A stretch of DNA of 64,000 bases from Actinomycetota bacterium (GTDB taxonomy: Bacteria > Actinomycetota > Thermoleophilia > BMS3ABIN01): contig JACRMB010000002.1 in the NCBI GenBank assembly GCA_016235065.1, forward strand, positions 186,001-250,000, written 5' to 3'. Of the stretch, positions 16,968-25,170 are shown piece after piece (positions within the stretch are counted from its first letter, which is position 1; each line of letters opens with the position of its first letter). The notes under the pieces are model-generated. The model made no database searches and was not told where the DNA came from. It saw only the letters and a program-made list of their open reading frames with translations. The position numbers and the translations under genes were made by a program.

Positions 16968-17810
16968 TTAACCTGTCGTCTCTTTCTCGATAGATTCTTT
17001 GGCTGTTTCTTGCCTCTGTGCGCTAAGCTCAGTTATCAATGATAGACATGCGTTATCAACACGCTCCGGGTAGTCCTTCCTGCTATCTTTGTATAGGCGG
17101 TCCAATCTAGGATCTCTTACAACATTACGGTATGGTTTTAAATATCTTAAAGTTGTTCCTACGTAGCGACGCCTTGCCCGCTCAAACTCATTGTCTGAGA
17201 AAGATTCAAGCTTACTGAGCGCTAAGTATCGCGCCTCAATCAGATCAACAGACAAGCGAGCTATATCAGTGTTTCCTGGGCCGCACACTTTCTCAACTGC
17301 TTCTCTTAACGACTTTCCGTTAGACATGCCTCGATTATGAATGTCCACAAGTGTATCTATGAGCGCTTGCCGGTCAGTTTTGCGGGCGTTCATATGAGAT
17401 AACATTTCGGTGAACTGCCTGGCCGCTCGCCGTGCTTTGGTTATCGACTCAGATGGATCGTGTTTTTCCTTCCAGGTTGTCAGGGCTTTCCTCACTTGGC
17501 TAAGCGGAATGCCATCATCACCCCATTCGAGCCAGCGCCAGACGGGGATGTTTAAGAGTCTGCCGATCTCCCAGGTATTGTTCTTTTGCTTGTCTAAAAG
17601 CTCAAGCAGCAGCGCAAGTTGAATCTCAGGCCACGTGGCAACCGTTCCCTTGCCCTTACCTTCACCACGACCTTTTCGCTTTGGCCTGGAGAGCAGACCC
17701 ACGAAAACCCAATCGTCGATCATGCGCGAGGTGATCTTGTATCCCCGTGCCTTTGCTTCAACGATTAGCTCTTTTTTTGTGTATTCGTGATTTTCTGAGA
17801 GGCTCAACAT
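16968..17810 (-). CDS. casposon core: HTH protein, leaderless transcript
   Basis: 280 aa from ATG 17810; the frame runs on but the promoter places transcription start at or next to this ATG. The N-terminus (HEYTKKELIVEAKARGYKIT then SRMIDDWVFVGLL) looks like a MerR-type or winged HTH. A basic KRKGRGEGKGKG loop and a WPEIQLALLLELL helix follow, then a long helical remainder. It lies directly upstream of the casposase on the same strand (77 bp), so they share transcription. Probable role: control of the element or recognition of its ends (inferred). Confidence 0.65.
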   Translation of the reverse strand: MLSLSENHEYTKKELIVEAKARGYKITSRMIDDWVFVGLLSRPKRKGRGEGKGKGTVATWPEIQLALLLELLDKQKNNTWEIGRLLNIPVWRWLEWGDDGIPLSQVRKALTTWKEKHDPSESITKARRAARQFTEMLSHMNARKTDRQALIDTLVDIHNRGMSNGKSLREAVEKVCGPGNTDIARLSVDLIEARYLALSKLESFSDNEFERARRRYVGTTLRYLKPYRNVVRDPRLDRLYKDSRKDYPERVDNACLSLITELSAQRQETAKESIEKETTG

Positions 17811-17817
17811 GATTACC

Positions 17818-17846
17818 ATCTTACACCAATACACGCGGCTTGTAAA
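17818..17846 (-). promoter_or_regulatory. promoter of the HTH-casposase unit
   Basis: On the minus strand, TTTACA (17846-17841), 17-bp spacer, TAAGAT (17823-17818). The -10 box ends seven bases before ATG 17810, and no Shine-Dalgarno is visible, which predicts a leaderless mRNA. Confidence 0.65.
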
Positions 17847-17921
17847 GAATAATTACTTGCTATTATCCTTATCTGAAGCGTATTATTACATTTTCCTATT
17901 ACGTCCAAAGTTAGAGAGGTA

Positions 17922-17978
17922 ATGATGAAACGAATTCATTGTCATCAAATTCACCGGTCAATTTGGGGGCGGTTATAA
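17922..17978 (+). CDS. possible 18-aa leader ORF
   Basis: MMKRIHCHQIHRSIWGRL behind AGAGAGGT. Its stop overlaps the next gene's ATG as TAATG, so it could couple translation of the 17978 gene. It is short and His-rich; it may be a chance ORF. Confidence 0.35.
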   Translation: MMKRIHCHQIHRSIWGRL

Positions 17979-18604
17979 TGGCCCGGCCCCCGATCACCAA
18001 GAAAAACCCGTGGACTCCAAAGTCAGGTGCTTTTGCCGGTCAGACTTTTCACAGCGAACGCCAATATCGTAACGCCCTCGCAAGAAACAAGGGTTTTAAG
18101 TCCTGGCACCACCAGCAGCGCTCCCCGAGAAAAGTTACTAAAAAGGCGCTTGGCACCTTTAAACCTTCCCAAGAAGAGGCATACCGAAGGTCGCTGGAGG
18201 CGCTATCGCATATGAGAAAGGGAAACTCGTTAAAAGTAGCGACAAGGAAAGCCGGGACAACTCCCAACACTGTTATAAAATACGCGGGCTCTACACTTGA
18301 GCGCGGGCCTGGAGGGAGATGGAGTGCCAAGAGCTCGGACCGTCTCCCCGGGCTGCCCATGAATGTTCTCACCACTGAGGGCCTGCAGTTTATAGCCCCA
18401 AGAAGCCGCCGGGAAGCCTCGCGAATCGGGGAACACAACAACGCCATCCGGCACTTTCTTGCTACGGGAGATGTTAGCAAGCTTAAGAAATTCAAGGGCA
18501 AGAAAGTTGCCGGTTTTACCTTTGAGACGAACCCGGACAAGATCGAAGAAACTGGCCGAAAGGGTGAGCTTGTTTTTGAAGACATATACGATAAAGCAGC
18601 TTGA
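17978..18604 (+). CDS. casposon core: basic DNA-binding-type protein with HTH
   Basis: 208 aa from ATG 17978 (overlapping the stop of the small ORF). The N-terminus is very basic (RPPITKKNPWTPKSG, then HHQQRSPRKVTKKALG). Residues ~75-105 form a helix-turn-helix (SLKVATRKAGTTPNTVIKY) like that of small mobile-element regulators. The C-terminal half is mixed and unrecognised. It is transcribed toward the HNH and PolB genes, heading the replication operon, so a replication-accessory or regulatory role is plausible. Confidence 0.6.
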   Translation: MARPPITKKNPWTPKSGAFAGQTFHSERQYRNALARNKGFKSWHHQQRSPRKVTKKALGTFKPSQEEAYRRSLEALSHMRKGNSLKVATRKAGTTPNTVIKYAGSTLERGPGGRWSAKSSDRLPGLPMNVLTTEGLQFIAPRSRREASRIGEHNNAIRHFLATGDVSKLKKFKGKKVAGFTFETNPDKIEETGRKGELVFEDIYDKAA

Positions 18605-18606
18605 CA

Positions 18607-18918
18607 ATGCATATGATTATTATGGATGTCAATGATGATAAATTCGAATCTGTACCGTGCATTTTATTTTGCGGCAACCTAGCTGAAGAGTGGCATCATA
18701 TCGCCGGAATTTCTAACGGTGTCTTTATGGTGCCACTCTGCAAGAAATGTCACCTTATGTTAACCAATCTTATGCGAGCAGCTGGTATTGATCTCTCTCA
18801 CGTAAAGAAACCGTTTCGGGTGAAGCTCGAAGGCATCTTGATAGGCGTTGGGATATTCCTGGTAGCGTTGTCATCAGCGCTAATAAAGGTGGTGGTTGCT
18901 CAATGGACCCCTGCATGA
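18607..18918 (+). CDS. casposon core: HNH-like treble-clef protein with C-terminal membrane helix
   Basis: 103 aa (the frame also allows TTG 18601). Pattern CILFCG, then EEWHHIAG...NG, then VPLCKKCHLMLT: two Cys pairs around a His-His as in small HNH endonucleases, with the first pair spaced CxxxC rather than CxxC. HNH nucleases are recurrent casposon genes. Unusually, residues ~75-100 form a transmembrane helix (LIGVGIFLVALSSALIKVVV). The nuclease call rests on the motif only. The 3' end overlaps the next small ORF. Confidence 0.65.
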   Translation: MHMIIMDVNDDKFESVPCILFCGNLAEEWHHIAGISNGVFMVPLCKKCHLMLTNLMRAAGIDLSHVKKPFRVKLEGILIGVGIFLVALSSALIKVVVAQWTPA

Positions 18919-19058
18919 TTCTGCTAATAGTCGCGATACTTCTATTTTGGCTAGGAAAGTACTTGATTACCTGCGGTAGAGAACTTGCCGCCGAAAACCG
19001 GGCGCTTGATTTCTTCTTCCCCGAGTGGTGTGAGAAAATAATGAGTCTTGATTTATGA
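18903..19058 (+). CDS. small single-TM protein (51 aa)
   Basis: MDPCMILLIVAILLFWLGKY, then a polar tail ending CEKIMSLDL. It overlaps the HNH-like gene by 16 bp and the PolB start by 11 bp, filling the gap with no spare bases, which argues that it is translated. A membrane-anchored accessory of the polymerase or HNH protein is possible; the function is unknown. Confidence 0.5.
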   Translation: MDPCMILLIVAILLFWLGKYLITCGRELAAENRALDFFFPEWCEKIMSLDL

Positions 19059-22000
19059 CCCTAAAAGAATCGCCCTGCGGTGCTTTAACGAGCCGGAAGA
19101 ATCGGAAGAAAGAAAGACGCGGCAGAACGTAAATTTTCCGCCGCTCTACGCCCTCGCCTTCGATACGGAAACGACCGCTGACGAAACCCAGCGCCTGAAC
19201 TTCGGTTCCTGGAGAATAATTCGCATCACGTGGACCGGAGCCAGGAAAATCAAGAGGGTCGACACCATAAAGGAAGGACTCTTATACGCGGATGACCTAG
19301 AAGAGCGAGACCCAAAAGGGCTGGCGGTTCTTCAAAACTATGTTCTATCCCACTCCCCCGACGTAACAGACGGCAGTGATATTCCTTTGGAAGATTTCCT
19401 TGAGGTTGGGCTTGAGATCGACACGAATCTTGGTTTTCATTCCAGCCGAGAGTTTGTCAACAAACTTTTTTACAAATGGGCCTATAAGCGGAGGCTCAAT
19501 GCGCAGGCTGGATATAAGAAACAGGTAAGGTCCTGGGTGGTGGGCTTCAATTTACCGTTCGATCTCTCGCGTCTAGCGATCCATGCAGGTGAAGCACGCG
19601 ATAAGAAGTTTGCCGGCGGGTTTTCTTTGGCAATCTGGGGCTCAAAGCGACCGAATTCACACCGGCCTCGGCTCTCAATCAAAAACATCGATAGCAAGCG
19701 CGCTCTCAAAGGGTTTATGCGCCACCCCAACCCTGATCCAGAAGACTTAATCCCCGAGGGTGAAATCGAGCCAGACCCCAATTACGTATTCAGGGGGCAT
19801 TTCCTTGACCTTCGCACCCTCGTCTTTGCACTGACCGACAAGGGTCACACCCTTGAATCGGCAGCGGGTGCGTTCGGAATTGGTTTCAAAAAACTAAAGG
19901 TCGAAGATCACGGAAAGATCACGCCTGAGTACATCGATTACAACCGACGGGACGTTAAGCTCACAGCTGAAATCTTTGCCAAGTCCATAGAAGATTATTA
20001 CCGACATCCTATTGAGCTTCAGCCTACGATAGCATACTCACCGGCATCGATTGGCAAGGCATATCTGAGAGCCATGAACATTACCCCTATCCTCAAACGC
20101 CCCGGTGAGTTTCCAAAAAAGGCCCTGGGGCATGCCATGAATGCCTATTATGGCGGGCGGGCCGAGGCGAAGGTAAGGCGCGTTTCCGTCCCCGTTGTTC
20201 ATACCGATTTTCTTTCGATGTATCCAACGGTAAACAGCCTCATGGACATGTGGCGTTTTCAAATTGCAGAGAGAATTAAAGCAGTGAAAGACACCAATAA
20301 TGTGCGTCGCTTCGTAGAGCGGGTAACGTTGGATGATTGCTTTAATCCAGCAACATGGAAAGAGCTCCCCGCCCTCGTTCTAGTCGAACCTGACGGCGAG
20401 CCCTTCCCGGTTCGAGTTAAATATGACGAGTACGCGCAGAGTTGGCAGATCGGAGTTAACGAACTCAGGAGCAAAACACCACTATGGTTAACTCTTCCCG
20501 ATGTGATAGCAGCCAAAATGCTCTCTGGGAAGACGCCAAAGATAAAACAGGCGATCAGGCTTGTCCCTGTCGGGAAACTTAAGAAACTTAAACCAGTAAA
20601 ACTCGGCGGTCAGATCAGCATTGACCCCAGGAGCACTGATTTCTTTCGCACGGTGATCGAAGAGAGAAAGTCGCTGCCCCGCCGCAGTCTCTCTGATTCC
20701 GAGCGCGACCGCCTGGATAAGTTTCTCAAAGTCCTGGCAAACTCCACGAGCTACGGGATCTTTGCTGAAACTGTTAGAACTGAGCTGGCGAGCAAGCAAA
20801 GGGAAACGGTCAGAGTTTATGCCGTTGACGGAGAGACTTTTTTGGCAGACGTAAACGCGGTAGAGAAGCCGGGGGAATTCTCTTTCCCGCCGGTGGCTGC
20901 ATGTATCACCGGAGCCGCCCGGCTGATGCTGGCTCTTCTTGAACGCATGGTAACTGACATCGGAGGTACTTACGCCTTTTGCGATACGGACTCGATGGCG
21001 ATTGTGGCAAATAAGAAGGGCGGCAATATCCCTATTGGCAAAGACACGGTAAAAGCCCTTAGTTGGGAAGAGGTTGACGAGATTGTTTGTCGGTTTTCAT
21101 CTCTTAATCCATATAACGAGCGAGTAATTGCCGGTTCGGTTCTTGAAATTGAGAAGGAAAACTTCGTTGAAAAGACCCGTAAACGAAAGCAGCTCTACTG
21201 CTACGCCATAAGCGCTAAGCGATACGCTCTTTTTAATCTGGATAGCTCAGGATTGCCGCACCTGCGAAAAGTTTCAGAGCACGGCCTTGGGCATCTTTTA
21301 CCGCCGAATGTTTTTGAGCACCCACTTAGCCAGCTTGACTTAGAGGCCGACGAGGACCCGAGCGAGGAAGGACGAAAAACTCCTTCTTGGATCGAAGAAA
21401 TCTGGAATCATATTGTTATGAAAGACGGCCTGGGAAAAGAAGCGAATGAGATGACCTGGTTGGACCGACCGGCGATAACGCGGCTGGCTATATCCAGTGC
21501 ACATATGCGAAGACCCTTTGAGAGCTATAACAAAGGAAAAACTTACCAAGAGCAAATTAAACCATTTAACTTTATGCTCTCGGCGCATGTTACCCCTTTT
21601 GGATATCCGCCGGGAGTAGACGAAACTCGTTTCCAACTTGTAACTCGCTATAGCACTGACTCCAAGCAATGGCTAAGGATGAAATGGCTAGATAAATACT
21701 CAAGCAAGAAATACTCCGTGACGACCAGCGCGGGAGCTTCAAAGACCTTTGTCCAGATCAAGACTTACGGGGACGTGCTTGAAGATTACCGGGCACACCC
21801 TGAGGCAAAGAGCTTGGGGCCAGACGGTAATGTATGCGACAGAAAAACCAAGGGGCTTCTAAAAAGAAGGCCGATTGAGGCAATAAACATCACCTATGTG
21901 GGCAAGGAATCCAACCGGCTTGAAGAGGTACAAGCGGGCCTTGTTCATGATGTAGTCGAAGTTCTAAATGAACTCCAGGACCCCAGGAATGACGAGTTTA

Positions 22001-22239
22001 AGAATCTTGTCTTGCCGGTGATTAAGGAAATGCCGGTGCAAAGATTAATCGATGAATCGGGGCTTAGTCGCCGTGCAATCTTTAACCATCGTGCGGGGAA
22101 GAAATTGCCGCGGGATACTAGTAAATACGTAAAAATTGCGGCGCGGTACGCGAGAGAAAATCTGAAATCTGTCGGGATTGAGGCTCGGAAGAATGATTTG
22201 GAAGCAATTTACCAATATTGTGAAATACAGAAACGCTAA
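19048..22239 (+). CDS. casposon family B DNA polymerase with 3'-5' exonuclease and C-terminal HTH
   Basis: 1063 aa; TTG start (the frame is closed by TGA just upstream). Exonuclease motifs: D39-T-E41, N168...D172 (FNLPFD), Y298...D302 (YNRRD). Polymerase motifs: A D387 (DFLSMYP), B K561 (KVLANSTSYG), C D646-T-D648 (FCDTDSM). All catalytic residues are present. About 170 residues separate motifs A and B, leaving room for a TPR1-like insertion as in protein-primed enzymes, but I cannot confirm it. The C-terminal ~80 residues hold an HTH (LPVIKEMPVQRLIDESGLS, 989-1007) homologous to that of the casposase. Predicted role: copying the element during transposition. Confidence 0.94.
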   Translation: MIYDPKRIALRCFNEPEESEERKTRQNVNFPPLYALAFDTETTADETQRLNFGSWRIIRITWTGARKIKRVDTIKEGLLYADDLEERDPKGLAVLQNYVLSHSPDVTDGSDIPLEDFLEVGLEIDTNLGFHSSREFVNKLFYKWAYKRRLNAQAGYKKQVRSWVVGFNLPFDLSRLAIHAGEARDKKFAGGFSLAIWGSKRPNSHRPRLSIKNIDSKRALKGFMRHPNPDPEDLIPEGEIEPDPNYVFRGHFLDLRTLVFALTDKGHTLESAAGAFGIGFKKLKVEDHGKITPEYIDYNRRDVKLTAEIFAKSIEDYYRHPIELQPTIAYSPASIGKAYLRAMNITPILKRPGEFPKKALGHAMNAYYGGRAEAKVRRVSVPVVHTDFLSMYPTVNSLMDMWRFQIAERIKAVKDTNNVRRFVERVTLDDCFNPATWKELPALVLVEPDGEPFPVRVKYDEYAQSWQIGVNELRSKTPLWLTLPDVIAAKMLSGKTPKIKQAIRLVPVGKLKKLKPVKLGGQISIDPRSTDFFRTVIEERKSLPRRSLSDSERDRLDKFLKVLANSTSYGIFAETVRTELASKQRETVRVYAVDGETFLADVNAVEKPGEFSFPPVAACITGAARLMLALLERMVTDIGGTYAFCDTDSMAIVANKKGGNIPIGKDTVKALSWEEVDEIVCRFSSLNPYNERVIAGSVLEIEKENFVEKTRKRKQLYCYAISAKRYALFNLDSSGLPHLRKVSEHGLGHLLPPNVFEHPLSQLDLEADEDPSEEGRKTPSWIEEIWNHIVMKDGLGKEANEMTWLDRPAITRLAISSAHMRRPFESYNKGKTYQEQIKPFNFMLSAHVTPFGYPPGVDETRFQLVTRYSTDSKQWLRMKWLDKYSSKKYSVTTSAGASKTFVQIKTYGDVLEDYRAHPEAKSLGPDGNVCDRKTKGLLKRRPIEAINITYVGKESNRLEEVQAGLVHDVVEVLNELQDPRNDEFKNLVLPVIKEMPVQRLIDESGLSRRAIFNHRAGKKLPRDTSKYVKIAARYARENLKSVGIEARKNDLEAIYQYCEIQKR

Positions 22240-22252
22240 TAAGCCCTTTGGA

Positions 22253-22471
22253 TCATTCTTCTGCGCTTTGGATTATCTCGCTGAGTTTTACATCAAGTGC
22301 AACCGCAAGCTTGTTAGCCACACTTAAACTCGGATCGACTTTGCCGAGTTCTATTGAGCTGACGTATGTCCTATGTATTCCGGCTTTTTCGGCAAACTTC
22401 TCTTGAGAAAGGCCGAGGCTTTCTCTCTGTTTTCTGACTTCTGATCCAAAACTCTTTGCAAGACTAGCCAT
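22253..22471 (-). CDS. XRE-family HTH regulator
   Basis: 72 aa, a lone lambda-repressor-type domain: EVRKQRESLGLSQEKFAEKA, then GIHRTYVSSIELGKVDPS and a C-terminal LAVALDVKLSEII. Convergent with PolB (13 bp apart). Likely a regulator of the element, acting on its own promoter or on that of the divergent lipoprotein gene. TTGCAT/TAGATA-like boxes lie upstream. Confidence 0.85.
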   Translation of the reverse strand: MASLAKSFGSEVRKQRESLGLSQEKFAEKAGIHRTYVSSIELGKVDPSLSVANKLAVALDVKLSEIIQSAEE

Positions 22472-22580
22472 GTTAAAAAACTAGTGACTTGCATTTGATA
22501 TATCTACAGAGGATCGTCTACAATGCAACAATCATTGCCATATCCCAAAGCTCTGACTGAGTGTTGTGTGAGCGTCCGAT

Positions 22581-23351
22581 ATGAAAAATTCAAAAACATT
22601 AATCGTCTTGCTCGCTGCCGGAATATTGGCTATTGCTGTTTCTGCTTGTACCAACAATAGTACGGGTGAAGAAAAGGACTCAGTTAAAGCCGCAAATGCA
22701 CCGAGCAAAACCACTGGTTATCTTGCAAGTGCGGCAGATAACTCATGGATTATATATCTGGATACCGCAGGCGGGCTTGTGGATATAGCAAGTTATTCAG
22801 ACGGTAGTAAGCTTGGCGAAGGCGGCAAGCCACAGGTAAACATTGAGCATGGCACTTTCGGTCGCTCCGGTGGAGAGGCGGTTGATTTCATTGGCATCGA
22901 TCTAGCCGTGCTCAAATCATGTCCGTGTCGGATGCTCTATGAGGGATCGAACCTGCAAATCCTTGTTTCAACCAGTAGCGGGCTGGAGACGCTTACTTTC
23001 CATCCATCGAACGTCGCCGATTACAATAGCTCTGTTTCGAAATTGAATGCGAAGGTCGCCCAGATAAATACAGAGCAGGAGAAGAAGAAAGCTGATGAAC
23101 ATGCAGCAAAGCAAGCTCACGAGCAACAGGTGCTCGCGAAGGAGCAAGCAACGTGTGCTCAGGTGGGGGGAAAGTGGTATTCCGACGGTATCTGCAGCGT
23201 TCATTACACTTATGACTACAACCCTTATTACGTCAAATTCGACGACGACGGGAATGTCGCGCCACGCTCAGGCGAAAGTCCCGAGAGCTGCGCATCAAAT
23301 CATAACGTTTGGCATTCTGACACCGCTATTTGCGAGATCGTTGCGCCGTAG
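22581..23351 (+). CDS. casposon cargo: lipoprotein
   Basis: 256 aa. A signal peptide with lipobox (AGILAIAVSAC, acylated Cys ~24) is followed by a beta-rich domain, a coiled-coil of ~45 residues (KLNAKVAQINTEQEKKKADE) and a Cys-containing C-terminus (CAQVGGKWYSDGICSVHYTY; SCASNHNVWHSDTAICEI). Paired C-terminal cysteines suggest disulfides outside the cytoplasm. Divergent from the XRE gene. The function is unknown; a surface protein is unexpected cargo for a self-synthesizing transposon. Confidence 0.7.
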   Translation: MKNSKTLIVLLAAGILAIAVSACTNNSTGEEKDSVKAANAPSKTTGYLASAADNSWIIYLDTAGGLVDIASYSDGSKLGEGGKPQVNIEHGTFGRSGGEAVDFIGIDLAVLKSCPCRMLYEGSNLQILVSTSSGLETLTFHPSNVADYNSSVSKLNAKVAQINTEQEKKKADEHAAKQAHEQQVLAKEQATCAQVGGKWYSDGICSVHYTYDYNPYYVKFDDDGNVAPRSGESPESCASNHNVWHSDTAICEIVAP

Positions 23352-23414
23352 TTAAGAATACCGAGAGTAAATTCAACCTTTCAAGTCATGCAAGGTGGGA
23401 TAAGCTCGTTTGCC

Positions 23415-24845
23415 TCAATTATCATTTATACCAGGCACAAAATAGGTCGTTTCCATATATCCAAGAGTTATACCATTATTAAGTAAATACTCTAATAAAT
23501 ATGGTCTATTATCTTTTGCTGAAAAATTATCGATGACCGCAAAACTATTGGGTATTTTCGCATTCCTCCACGACATAAAACTCTCCGATGAAAAAAGACA
23601 ATCCATGTGAGTAATCGACTCGTCACAATTCATACTATAGTCAAAAACTGGAATACCATCATCATTCATATCAAACCACACGCCTGAACCAGATAATGAA
23701 AAAATGTAACTAACAGGCATTCCTGCGGAAGCTTTTGAAGCATAGTACATTTCTGAGTAAAAACCGGGAAAATCCGCTCCAGCAAGAACACGAACATCCT
23801 CAAGATGATGCCAATCGTGTATATCACTAAATTTCATATCTCCTAATTTATTAAAATCACTTTTCCAGTTTTGATTGATACGTATCGGAGTCAAAGGTTT
23901 AAAATTTTCTTTTATAGGTGTAACTGAGTAAGCGACAGTGGTCTTTTCCTTGTCGAAGATTAATCTTAAAATATAGTCAGCTGTTATATAGTAATTTTCA
24001 TTGAACCATTCTATTTCCTCTGGTACTGCTTTTGTTACGAATTTACCTCCACTGATAATCGTGTAATTTCTTTTAAGCGATCCTGTAATTGTTGGAGAAC
24101 CCAATAAATCTGTGACTTTTTCGACTGACATACCGAGTTTTATTTGAGCCAACTGTTCATAAGATTGAGACCGAATATTATTTTCAGAAGAAGCCACGGT
24201 ATTTGCTTGCCCAAAATTATCGGACTCGATTTTTGTGCAACTGTAGATTCCGATGCCGCTTGAGATTATGCCTAAAATAACACTAATGGCAACTATAACT
24301 TTCCATCCCTTTTTAAAAATGCTGAATAATTTTGATAATAGTCCTTCAATTTTTGAGCCAGATAATGCATTCAGTCTGGTTTCAACATTGCCTAGATCAA
24401 GGAAATCATGCATTGATTGGCTAGAGTGATAGTAAACGGTATCGAATAAAGGCCTTTCAGCATCCACTCTCCCATCAAAACTATTCTTAAAATTTCTGCA
24501 TACACGTATGTGTCGCTCAAGATTTTTATGTAATTGAGCAACCATATTTATATGTCGTTGTTGCACCCCCTTTGGTAATTCTTCTAATAGAAGTTCAAAA
24601 TCATTAATGTAACTATTGAAAACAGTGGTGAAATAGCCAATGAACGAAAAAAAATCATCTTGCCATTCTGCTCGTACCATGGCCGGAACATCGTCTCTAG
24701 ATATTAATAAGTTGGATAAAGATTCTTCAGCATAAGATTTCCAAGTCTCGATCTGTTTAATGATGTCCGAAAGAGATGCTCCGGTAAAATCTGTCATTCC
24801 GGTGAAGGGCGAATCTAAGTAGGTTTTTCGTTTTTCTTTTCGCAT
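23415..24845 (-). CDS. casposon cargo: membrane protein with BamE-like segment
   Basis: 476 aa, no clear family. The N-terminal ~175 residues are helical (IETWKSYAEESLSNLL; HLHK-type amphipathic repeats), followed by one transmembrane helix (GWKVIVAISVILGIISSGIG). After it comes LAQIKLGMSVEKVTDLLGSP, matching the I..GMS...V..LLG.P signature of BamE/SmpA-like domains. The C-terminal ~170 residues are unassigned. It is the rightmost cargo gene and reads away from the right end of the element. Confidence 0.6.
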   Translation of the reverse strand: MRKEKRKTYLDSPFTGMTDFTGASLSDIIKQIETWKSYAEESLSNLLISRDDVPAMVRAEWQDDFFSFIGYFTTVFNSYINDFELLLEELPKGVQQRHINMVAQLHKNLERHIRVCRNFKNSFDGRVDAERPLFDTVYYHSSQSMHDFLDLGNVETRLNALSGSKIEGLLSKLFSIFKKGWKVIVAISVILGIISSGIGIYSCTKIESDNFGQANTVASSENNIRSQSYEQLAQIKLGMSVEKVTDLLGSPTITGSLKRNYTIISGGKFVTKAVPEEIEWFNENYYITADYILRLIFDKEKTTVAYSVTPIKENFKPLTPIRINQNWKSDFNKLGDMKFSDIHDWHHLEDVRVLAGADFPGFYSEMYYASKASAGMPVSYIFSLSGSGVWFDMNDDGIPVFDYSMNCDESITHMDCLFSSESFMSWRNAKIPNSFAVIDNFSAKDNRPYLLEYLLNNGITLGYMETTYFVPGINDN

Positions 24846-25028
24846 TTGATAGGTCCCATCGATAACAATCCGAGATATAAGCTATTTTACATTATGTCTC
24901 ATAGACCAATGTTTGCAATTAGTTTGGATGGAATTAAAGAAAGTTAGGGGAACCGCGAAGAGGGATTATTTCTCAGGTGGATGCTTGGGACGCGGGTGCG
25001 GCGATGAGCTTATACATTATCCCCCTTG

Positions 25029-25063
25029 GGGGTGCACTTTTTCGCCCCTCTATCTCCTATCCC
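25029..25063 (-). repeat. casposon right terminal inverted repeat
   Basis: Read on the minus strand it begins GGGATAGGAGATAG and ends AAAAGTGCACCCC, pairing with 11189-11223 at 33 of 35 positions. It ends flush against the right target duplication. Confidence 0.95.
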
Positions 25064-25077
25064 GTCAAGCCATAGCT
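25064..25077. repeat. casposon target-site duplication, right copy
   Basis: GTCAAGCCATAGCT, identical to 11175-11188. Host sequence resumes at 25078, 36 bp past the 3' end of the large surface-protein gene. Confidence 0.95.
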
Positions 25078-25108
25078 GTGGCCGGCCTTGCCTGCATGCC
25101 GCACAACA

Positions 25109-25170
25109 TCAGGCTACAAGCCCTTCCCCACGACCTCGTTGAAATAGCCGTTCCAGAGGACGCGCTGGGA
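25109..25170. repeat. 62-bp identical 3'-end segment, copy 1
   Basis: Identical to 28692-28753. It encodes the last residues (ASQRVLWNGYFNEVVGKGL) and stop of two adjacent surface-protein genes, including untranslated bases. This indicates recent duplication or gene conversion. Confidence 0.9.

Larger units (their letters stand above)
11189..25063. mobile_element. casposon: Cas1-family integrase plus family B DNA polymerase transposon, 13,875 bp
   Basis: A complete self-synthesizing transposon. It has 35-bp terminal inverted repeats with 33 identical positions, a 14-bp target-site duplication, and a central core of Cas1 homolog (15349-16890), HTH protein, DNA-binding-type protein, HNH-like protein and PolB (19048-22239). 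Both flanks carry AT-rich cargo: small membrane proteins, DUF2188, DUF3892, pentapeptide repeat protein, XRE regulator and a lipoprotein. No CRISPR array, cas2 or effector gene is present. The open catalytic genes and near-perfect ends suggest recent, possibly active insertion. Casposons were first described mainly in archaea, with few bacterial cases, so a high-GC probably actinobacterial host is notable. Confidence 0.95.
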
